Notes under the pieces: model-generated | The model's database searches: none | Seen by the model: the letters and a program-made list of their open reading frames with translations, nothing else | Told to the model about the DNA's origin: nothing | Position numbers and translations under genes: made by a program | Assembly (NCBI GenBank): GCA_937927435.1 | Contig: CALBDW010000073.1 | Location: 1 to 10,583, forward strand | Direction: 5' to 3' | Length of the DNA: 10,583 bases | Origin: an uncultured Bdellovibrionales bacterium | Lineage (GTDB): Bacteria > Bdellovibrionota > Bdellovibrionia > Bdellovibrionales > JAMPXM01 | In this document: piece after piece, positions 1-5,619 of the stretch | Layout: each line of letters starts with the position of its first letter | How positions within the stretch are numbered: position 1 is the stretch's first letter

Positions 1-1
1 C

Positions 2-154
2 TCATCACCAGCTGATCATCCGCGATCTGAAGACCGTCCTCGCGCAAATAGAGTTCGCTTGCTGCGTGAAATCCAGAGTCACAAATTGATGTCGCAAATC
101 AAAAACGCCTGGATGGCCTTAAAGCACCCGAAAATGAACTCCCTCGATTATTAG
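2..154 (+). CDS. 3' fragment of an unidentified protein (5' end outside window)
   Basis: An open plus-strand frame enters from the left edge and runs 50 codons to a TAG at 152-154. The translated tail is charged and looks protein-like: it contains RVRLLREIQSHKLM followed by SQIKNAWMALKHPKMNSLDY, which could form amphipathic helices. No domain is recognised. If real, it converges on the minus-strand helicase gene and overlaps its last 36 bases (119-154). A competing minus-strand frame is also open over about 1-80, but it has no good start codon or ribosome site, so the plus frame is preferred. The fragment is too short to assign a function. Confidence 0.4.
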   Translation, partial: SSPADHPRSEDRPRANRVRLLREIQSHKLMSQIKNAWMALKHPKMNSLDY

Positions 155-2689
155 CCGACCCGCCACACGACTCTTCTCAAGGTCGAGCTGGAAGCATATT
201 TCTCTGTCATGTTCGCCGTCGATGTCCAAGAGCGCCTGTTCGACCGCCCAGCGAGCCCCGTCGATTTTGATTCTCGTGTGATGCGATGCCCGCGCGGGCG
301 CGTCCGTACGGAAACGTCCGTAACCTTTCTCGGCGAAATCCCTCATTATGCCTTCAAGGCGCGGTTCGGTCCAAAGCTCGCCCGCGTCGTCGACCGGCTC
401 GCTCCCCTCGGGACTCCACTCTTTCAAGCCGCGAAGAGCATTCTCGAAGTCCCCGACCGAAAGCGAGCGGATGAAGAGAAAAACCTCGTTGACCATACGG
501 ATCCTGAGCGCCCGGGGATCGCCGAACGGATCGCTCGTTTTCGCGGCCTGGGTCGCGGTAGCCATAGCCTTTGCGGCCGAAAACACCTCACCTGTGCGCA
601 GGCGTTCCCACTCATCGAGGAGACTCGAGTCGACCGAGCGGACAATTGAACCGAAGTAATCCGCGATGACGTAGAGTTCTTCGTTTTTCGCGGTCTCGGG
701 AACCGTTTGTTCCAAGACCCGGTAGACGTCGCTCAAGTAGCGAAGCAGCAGTCCTTCCGCTCGCTGCAGTTCATACTCGCGGATGTATTCCGCAAACGTC
801 TGGAAAGTTTCGTACATCTCGCGCGCGATGGATTTCGGACGGATATTCTCCCCGACCCACGGATGTTTTTCGGCGAACGCGTTGAAAGTCGAATAAATGA
901 AATCGCCGAGCGGTTTTGGATGCTCGAGCTTCTCAAGCTCCTCCATACGCTCTTCATATTCGAGCCCGGCCTCCTTCATTTCCCTCAGCTTCTCGGCCTT
1001 CAAGCGGTCAAGCTGCCTGCGCAAGATCACGCCAGGATCTTCGAGAATAGATTCGACGAGCGTCAACACGTCGAGCGCATACGTTTCGGATTCGCGGTCC
1101 AAAAGGCCGATCGTATCGATCAGATAAAGACCGAGCGCGTGATCGAGCGAAAAGTCTTCCTGAAGATCCACGTTCACGCGGACCCGCTTGTCCTCCGTGT
1201 ACTCGACGATTTTTCTCTCAAGAAGCGAACGGAAGAGTTCGAACGCCCGTGTCCGGTGCCTTTTCTTATCGCTCTCGCTTTCGTGCGAATTGCGAATGAG
1301 ATCACGCAAAGCGCGGCAACCGTTCCCTTGAGGACGCGAAAGAACGTTAAGGATCATGCCGTGCGAGACCTCAAAACGGGAGCGTAACGACTCTGGCTTT
1401 CCATTCACGAGTTTCTTGAACGTGTCCTCGCTCCAGTGAACGTAGCCCCTTTCCGGCGGCTTGAGCTTCACAAGCTTTTTCGCCTTTTTGGGGTCCGCTT
1501 TGGCTTTAAGCTCCAGCCGCTTGTTTTCGATCACGTGAGCCGGCGCCTGCACCACCACTCGTCCCTCGTCATCGAAACCTTTGCGGCCCGCCCGGCCCGC
1601 GATCTGGTGGAAATCCCGGTTGCTCAGAATCGTCGTCTTTTCTCCGTCGAACTTGCAAAGTTTCGTGAAGACGACCGTACGAATCGGAATATTCACTCCG
1701 ACCCCCAGCGTGTCGGTTCCGCAGATAACCTTGAGTTTCCCGCTCTGAGCGAGTTTTTCGACGAGCACGCGGTATTTCGGCAAAAGTCCCGCGTGGTGCA
1801 ACCCGATGCCGTGCTTAAGAAATCTCTGCATCTCGCGGCCGTACGGGCTCGAGAAATCGACACCTTGGAGAGCCTCGGCGATCTCGCGCTTCTGTTCCTT
1901 GGAGGTGAAATCCACGCTCATGAGATTCTGAGCCTCTTCAGCGGCTTCCCTCTGAGTGAAGCAAACGAGATAAACGGGTGCAGAACCGCTTTCGATGAGC
2001 GACTTCACCGTTTCATGCAGCGGGGTTTCCCGATACTCGTAGACGAGCGGCACCGGCCGTTCGGCGTTTGAAATCACATGCGTGGCCCGGTCGTTGAGGC
2101 GCGTAAGCTCGCGCTCGAAAAAGTCCATGTCCCCCAGGGTCGCCGACATCAGAAGAAAACGCGTTTGCGGCATCGTCAAAAGCGGAATTTGCCAGGCGAC
2201 TCCGCGCTCGCGGTCTGAGTAATAATGGAACTCGTCCATGATGACGTCGTCGACCTTCGCGTATTCGCCTTCGCGGAGGGCGATATTAGCGAGAATCTCA
2301 GCCGTGCAACAAAGAATCGGCGCCTCGCGGTTGACACTGCCATCGCCCGTCGCCATCCCGACTTGCTCGGGCCCGAACTCTCGGCACAATGCGAGGAATT
2401 TTTCATTAACCAGAGCTTTAATGGGACAAGTGTAGATCGAGCGTTTCCCCATCGAAAGCGAGTGGAAATGAAGAGCCGTGGCGACCAAGCTTTTCCCGGA
2501 TCCAGTTGGCGTGTTCAGTATGACGTTCTTCCCTTCGAAAAGCGCCAGGATCGCCTCTTCCTGCGCGGGATAAAGCTCCATCCCTTTTTCGGATACGTAA
2601 TCGAGAAAACGGTCGAGAATGAGTTCGTTCGAAAGCTCTTCGAATTTCGGCAGTCGCTCGAAAAGCGGATAACGTCTTCCTCTTCCCAT
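119..2689 (-). CDS. Ski2-like DExH-box helicase with DUF3516-type C-terminal region
   Basis: This 856-aa superfamily 2 helicase is expected to use ATP to unwind or remodel RNA (possibly DNA) in the cytoplasm. Visible motifs are an upstream Gln (Q43), Walker A TPTGSGKS (60-67, K66), PIKALVNEK (motif Ia, 89-97), the DExH box DEFH (152-155), SAT (182-184), and motif VI QIAGRAGR (362-369). The order and the GRAGRKG signature fit the Ski2/Mtr4-like branch. After about residue 400 lies a long helical region with LLLRYLSDVYRVLEQTVPE and VDSSLLDEWE segments, which I recognise from bacterial DUF3516 helicases of Actinobacteria and Proteobacteria relatives. The length is normal for that family. The ATG lies 10 bases after the stop of the upstream phosphatase gene, with only a weak G-rich ribosome site, so co-transcription and perhaps translational coupling are likely. 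The biological substrate is unknown. Confidence 0.9.
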   Translation of the reverse strand: MGRGRRYPLFERLPKFEELSNELILDRFLDYVSEKGMELYPAQEEAILALFEGKNVILNTPTGSGKSLVATALHFHSLSMGKRSIYTCPIKALVNEKFLALCREFGPEQVGMATGDGSVNREAPILCCTAEILANIALREGEYAKVDDVIMDEFHYYSDRERGVAWQIPLLTMPQTRFLLMSATLGDMDFFERELTRLNDRATHVISNAERPVPLVYEYRETPLHETVKSLIESGSAPVYLVCFTQREAAEEAQNLMSVDFTSKEQKREIAEALQGVDFSSPYGREMQRFLKHGIGLHHAGLLPKYRVLVEKLAQSGKLKVICGTDTLGVGVNIPIRTVVFTKLCKFDGEKTTILSNRDFHQIAGRAGRKGFDDEGRVVVQAPAHVIENKRLELKAKADPKKAKKLVKLKPPERGYVHWSEDTFKKLVNGKPESLRSRFEVSHGMILNVLSRPQGNGCRALRDLIRNSHESESDKKRHRTRAFELFRSLLERKIVEYTEDKRVRVNVDLQEDFSLDHALGLYLIDTIGLLDRESETYALDVLTLVESILEDPGVILRRQLDRLKAEKLREMKEAGLEYEERMEELEKLEHPKPLGDFIYSTFNAFAEKHPWVGENIRPKSIAREMYETFQTFAEYIREYELQRAEGLLLRYLSDVYRVLEQTVPETAKNEELYVIADYFGSIVRSVDSSLLDEWERLRTGEVFSAAKAMATATQAAKTSDPFGDPRALRIRMVNEVFLFIRSLSVGDFENALRGLKEWSPEGSEPVDDAGELWTEPRLEGIMRDFAEKGYGRFRTDAPARASHHTRIKIDGARWAVEQALLDIDGEHDREICFQLDLEKSRVAGRLIIEGVHFRVL

Positions 2690-2699
2690 CCCGCGTGCC

Positions 2700-3740
2700 C
2701 TAGTCGCGTGCGTCGCCGGCCGGCGGGCGTTCGATCCATTCGGGGCCGCCGATGTCTCCCGACACCCGCTCCAGCTTCACTCCGAAGAATGTCGAAGGAC
2801 CGCGCGTTTCCATGCGGACGATGGAACCGGCGAACTGAACCATCGACTCGGCATTCTCTCCGATCGTCCCCTCGATGTCATCGCCGATTTCCAAATCCAC
2901 GATCTCCGTTTGCGACCGCGGTTCCATGAGAAGACCGAATTGGTTGTAGTTGAGCGTGAGAAAATCGTATTCGCGGTCGCCGGGACGCCCCGCCCGAACC
3001 GGAATGCGACCCGAAAAACGCACCGAAATACGGGCCGACTTGAACTCGCGCGGGAAGAGCGCGCGTTGATTCTTCATGCCTTTCGGAACTTGATAAAGCT
3101 TCCGTGCCGGGAATTCCATGGCCGTCAGCCGTCCGTCATACACGCACCCCGTATCGAGGTTAATGCGATTGGGAAGGATTTCGGGTTCGCGCACCGGCGT
3201 GTGACCGTGAACGATGAGCTTTTCCCAACGGAACTGGCTCGAAAGGAAAGGCTGGCGTGTCCACAACATGTGGACCTCATGCTTGGCCGGATCCAAACTT
3301 GAAAGCGGCATGTTCGGAACGCCCGCATGCACGAAAAAATAATCCTCTGTTTCATGGTAGCGCTTAAGCTCGTGCAAAAACCGCACGTGAGTCTCGGGTA
3401 TCTCGATCTTTCCGTCGGCCGACCAATAATTCGCGAGCGTCGAGGTGCCACCGTTCAGAACGAAAAGCCCGGCACCGACCGATTCCGGATGATCCAGAAA
3501 ATCGATAAACAAGGCCTCATGGTTCCCTTTCAGAGCGACGACTTCGACCTGCTCCGACAGCTGGAGGACGATATCGATGACCCGCCTCGAATCCGGCCCC
3601 CGATCGACGTAATCGCCGAGAAACACGACCAGATCACTCGAATCGAGGGGAAGCTTTTCGAGCAAAGCCTCGAGCTCATCAGCACAACCGTGAATGTCTC
3701 CGATCGCAAAAATTCGTCGCTCAGCTTGCGAAGTCCGCAT
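2700..3740 (-). CDS. PPP-family metallophosphatase fused to a C-terminal PilZ-like domain
   Basis: This is a 346-aa protein. Residues 10-215 carry the full calcineurin-like PPP signature: GDIHG (14-18, metal ligands D15 and H17), GDYVDRG (42-48), GNHE (72-75), VHAG (137-140) and HGHT (178-181). An LWTR motif (159-162) resembles bacterial protein phosphatase PrpA/ApaH-like enzymes, so the substrate could be phosphoprotein or a dinucleoside polyphosphate. Residues 235-326 look like a PilZ beta-barrel: an Arg-rich RFSGR start (241-245), then N264-x-N-x-x-G269 where PilZ has (D/N)xSxxG, and a closing FFGVKLERV strand. The Ser-to-Asn change makes c-di-GMP binding uncertain. The ATG at 3740 is the only plausible start (an in-frame stop lies four codons upstream), but it lacks an obvious Shine-Dalgarno sequence. 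The gene leads the operon with the helicase and is divergent from the endonuclease III gene. Confidence 0.85.
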   Translation of the reverse strand: MRTSQAERRIFAIGDIHGCADELEALLEKLPLDSSDLVVFLGDYVDRGPDSRRVIDIVLQLSEQVEVVALKGNHEALFIDFLDHPESVGAGLFVLNGGTSTLANYWSADGKIEIPETHVRFLHELKRYHETEDYFFVHAGVPNMPLSSLDPAKHEVHMLWTRQPFLSSQFRWEKLIVHGHTPVREPEILPNRINLDTGCVYDGRLTAMEFPARKLYQVPKGMKNQRALFPREFKSARISVRFSGRIPVRAGRPGDREYDFLTLNYNQFGLLMEPRSQTEIVDLEIGDDIEGTIGENAESMVQFAGSIVRMETRGPSTFFGVKLERVSGDIGGPEWIERPPAGDARD

Positions 3741-3754
3741 TACATGAGTTTAAG
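3726..3754 (+). promoter_or_regulatory. Weak sigma70-like promoter candidate for the endonuclease III gene
   Basis: TTGCGA (3726-3731) and TTTAAG (3749-3754) are separated by 17 bases and each matches four of six consensus positions. The site lies about 55 bases upstream of the plus-strand start and overlaps the start of the divergent phosphatase gene. The match is weak and could be chance. No better promoter was seen for either direction in 3741-3809. Confidence 0.2.
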
Positions 3755-3809
3755 ACCATGAAGGAGATTCGTCCACTTTTGTCCTTGACCAAAATGTGAA
3801 GGTAAGGGA

Positions 3810-4481
3810 ATGAATCGGTCCAGATCGATGACTCGTCAAGAACGCGCCGACTTTATCCGAAAACGCCTGAACCAGCTTTATCCGAACCCGCCGGTTCCAC
3901 TCGACCACCGAGACCCTTACACCTTGCTGATCGCGGTCCTGCTCTCGGCCAGATGCACCGACAAACGTGTCAATCAGACGACGCCGCAACTCTTCGCACT
4001 GGCCTCGACCCCCGAGGAAATGGCCCGTCTCAAAGTGTCGCAGATCCAAGACATCATCCGGCCCTGCGGCTTAAGCCCGCAAAAGGCGAAAGCCATCTCG
4101 GAACTCTCACGAATTCTCGTCGAGAAGTACGGCGGCGAGGTCCCCGCGAATCTCGAGGAACTCGAAAGATTGCCCGGTGTCGGTCACAAGACAGCACAAG
4201 TCGTCATGGCGCAGGCGTTCGGGGTTCCCTCGTTTCCAGTTGACACTCACATTCACCGCCTTGCTAAACGCTGGGGATTGAGTTCGGGGAAAAGCGTTTT
4301 GCAAACAGAGCGAGACCTCAAGTCACTCTTTCCGAAATCGAGCTGGAATAAACTTCATTTACAAATCATCTATTACGGCCGCGAACACTGCACGGCGCGC
4401 GGCTGCGACGGAACCCGCTGTGACATTTGCAGCACACTCCACCGGCCCCGCCGTAGGTCCCGTAAACAAAAAGCGACCTAG
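3810..4481 (+). CDS. nth: Endonuclease III-type DNA glycosylase/AP lyase
   Basis: This 223-aa base-excision repair enzyme removes oxidised pyrimidines and cleaves abasic sites. It has the helix-hairpin-helix LPGVGHKTAQVV (121-132) with the catalytic Lys K127, and VDTHIHR with the catalytic Asp D145, both offset by seven residues from E. coli K120 and D138. The region LLSARCTDKRVNQ (44-56) has Arg48 where the E. coli enzyme has the DNA-probing Gln41. The iron-sulfur region is atypical. C194 aligns with the first E. coli ligand, but the cysteines follow as C-x4-C-x4-C-x2-C (194, 199, 204, 207) instead of C-x6-C-x2-C-x5-C, and a basic tail RPRRRSRKQK replaces the usual end. The start at 3810 has an AAGG at 3799-3802; Met7 (3828) is a less likely alternative. 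It shares a 69-base gap with the divergent phosphatase gene. Confidence 0.93.
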   Translation: MNRSRSMTRQERADFIRKRLNQLYPNPPVPLDHRDPYTLLIAVLLSARCTDKRVNQTTPQLFALASTPEEMARLKVSQIQDIIRPCGLSPQKAKAISELSRILVEKYGGEVPANLEELERLPGVGHKTAQVVMAQAFGVPSFPVDTHIHRLAKRWGLSSGKSVLQTERDLKSLFPKSSWNKLHLQIIYYGREHCTARGCDGTRCDICSTLHRPRRRSRKQKAT

Positions 4482-4549
4482 GTCCAGATTGATTGATTTC
4501 ATTGAGTTTTAGCTATTTCGATTTTTCCCCGACCTGGTAGTCTTCTCTG

Positions 4550-4567
4550 GCGCGACTTGAGTCGCGC
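4550..4567. promoter_or_regulatory. 18-base palindrome upstream of the metalloprotease gene
   Basis: gcgcgact and agtcgcgc are perfect 8-base inverted arms separated by TG. The element ends 7 bases before the ribosome site and about 20 bases before the chosen start. It could be an operator for a dimeric regulator, or a 5'-UTR hairpin with a seven-pair G/C-rich stem and a TTGA loop. It has no following T-run, so it is not a typical intrinsic terminator for the upstream nth gene. No specific regulator is recognised. Confidence 0.45.
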
Positions 4568-4574
4568 TTACCAT

Positions 4575-4581
4575 GGAGGGG
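4575..4581 (+). promoter_or_regulatory. Ribosome binding site that decides the metalloprotease start
   Basis: GGAGGGG lies six bases before the ATG at 4588. An in-frame ATG at 4573 sits immediately before and overlaps this element, so it cannot use it. The start at 4588 also gives a cleaner signal peptide. Confidence 0.75.
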
Positions 4582-4587
4582 AACATT

Positions 4588-5487
4588 ATGAGGAAAGCTC
4601 TGCGCTATTCAGCGCTCGTTTTGGCCGCGGTCGCGACCTTAGGAGTGACGGGTCACGACCACGAACTCTGTGAGGGGTTCGTTCCGGAAAACGACATGCG
4701 CATTCCGGTCGGCTATCAGCATAAGATGTCCATTCCGGGCGAAGTTCGCGGCGGATTAACCGAAGAACAGTTTCACGCGGTGATCGACCGTTTCGAAGCC
4801 GTTTACCGGGAAGAGTTCAAAAAGCTTGGCGGCAATCTCGTCATCAACAGAAGATGGACCGATTCCACGGTCAACGCTTCGGCGAACCGCATGGGCTCGA
4901 ACTGGTACATCAATATGTACGGCGGTTTGGCCCGTCACCCCGCCATCACGGCTGACGGCTTCATGATCGTCATCTGCCACGAAGCCGGCCACCACATCGG
5001 CGGCGCTCCAAAGAATGGCGGCTGGTTCGGCTCTTGGGCGACCAACGAAGGCGGGTCCGACTATTTCGCGACGCTCAAGTGCATGCGTCGGATCTTCATC
5101 GAAGATGACAACGAAGCGATCTTGGCGGACGCGAAGATCGATCCGCTGGTTCAAGAGCGCTGCGAAAGCCAGTTCGGTGACCGCGTCGACCAACTCATCT
5201 GCATGCGTTCGTCTCTGGCGGCAATGAGTGTGGCCATGCTTTTCATGGATCTGAACAAGGATTCGAAGGCTCCGGCTTTCAATACCCCGGATCCCAAAGT
5301 CGTCGAAAAGACGAGCAACAGCCACCCGGCAACCCAATGCCGTTTGGACACCTACTTTGCGGGCTCGGTGTGCCCCGTACACTACACGATTCCGCAGGAC
5401 GATCGGGACCCGTTGCAAGGCTCCTGCAACGAGCCGGTGGACGCCATCGGTATCCGCCCGCGTTGCTGGTACAAACCTTCAATTTGA
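4588..5487 (+). CDS. Secreted zinc metalloprotease, HExxH gluzincin (M48-like)
   Basis: This is a 299-aa exported protein. It starts with MRKALR, then a hydrophobic stretch (about 7-21) ending near LGVTG, a signal peptide expected to be cleaved just before HDHELC. The putative active site is CHEAGHHIGG: H131 and H135 as zinc ligands and E132 as catalytic base. ExxxD follows at E154-D158 (NEGGSDYF), the third-ligand arrangement of gluzincins. A later SHPATQCRLDTY segment (245-256) resembles the HP...R motif that follows the active site in M48 peptidases. Eight further cysteines after residue 27, besides C130, suggest disulfides and a periplasmic or extracellular location. The start was chosen for its strong ribosome site; an upstream in-frame ATG (4573) is unlikely. 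The gene stands alone, with a palindrome upstream and a terminator downstream. The substrate is unknown. The protease class is well supported; the M48 link is inference. Confidence 0.8.
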   Translation: MRKALRYSALVLAAVATLGVTGHDHELCEGFVPENDMRIPVGYQHKMSIPGEVRGGLTEEQFHAVIDRFEAVYREEFKKLGGNLVINRRWTDSTVNASANRMGSNWYINMYGGLARHPAITADGFMIVICHEAGHHIGGAPKNGGWFGSWATNEGGSDYFATLKCMRRIFIEDDNEAILADAKIDPLVQERCESQFGDRVDQLICMRSSLAAMSVAMLFMDLNKDSKAPAFNTPDPKVVEKTSNSHPATQCRLDTYFAGSVCPVHYTIPQDDRDPLQGSCNEPVDAIGIRPRCWYKPSI

Positions 5488-5513
5488 CCTGAAAAAAATT
5501 AAAATGTCCATCG

Positions 5514-5550
5514 AAAGGCGGCTTTGTAACCTCGGCCGCCTTTTCTTTTT
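5514..5550 (+). terminator. Intrinsic terminator of the metalloprotease gene
   Basis: aaaggcggc (5514-5522) and gccgccttt (5535-5543) form a perfect 9-pair stem with a 12-base loop. The T-rich tract ttttcttttt (5541-5550) follows. The hairpin starts 26 bases after the protease stop codon and isolates that gene from the SNF2 gene. Confidence 0.85.
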
Positions 5551-5556
5551 CAGAGT

Positions 5557-5584
5557 TTCAGAGCGCCGTCGCTCGTGTTAAAAT
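5557..5584 (+). promoter_or_regulatory. Extended -10 promoter candidate for the SNF2 helicase gene
   Basis: TGT-TAAAAT (5576-5584) is an extended -10 element, with the hexamer matching five of six sigma70 consensus bases. A weak -35 candidate, TTCAGA (5557-5562), lies 16 bases upstream. Transcription would start near 5591, just after the preceding terminator and about 30 bases before the start codon. Confidence 0.45.
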
Positions 5585-5619
5585 CGTTCGTTCCCCAAAA
5601 TAAGAAAGGCGGTTGAGAC

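Noticed and set aside
1..80. Minus-strand open frame leaving the left edge (contains LYLREDGLQIADDQLVM)
   Set aside because: It looks protein-like but has only a TTG start with no ribosome site. The competing plus frame has a stop and a longer open run.
1436..2071. Long plus-strand open frame of 211 codons antisense to the helicase
   Set aside because: The minus strand carries the full ordered helicase motifs. The plus frame is a composition-driven shadow with no recognisable motif.
3758..3799. Plus-strand 13-codon ORF (MKEIRPLLSLTKM) before nth, as a possible leader peptide
   Set aside because: It has no ribosome site and no attenuator-like structure. An ORF this short is expected by chance.
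4475..4484. GACCTAGGTC palindrome over the nth stop codon
   Set aside because: Ten bases is short, there is no second copy nearby and no T-run. It is probably chance.
4756..5418. Minus-strand open frame of 220 codons opposite the metalloprotease
   Set aside because: The plus strand has a signal peptide, HExxH site, strong ribosome site and terminator. The minus frame has none of these.
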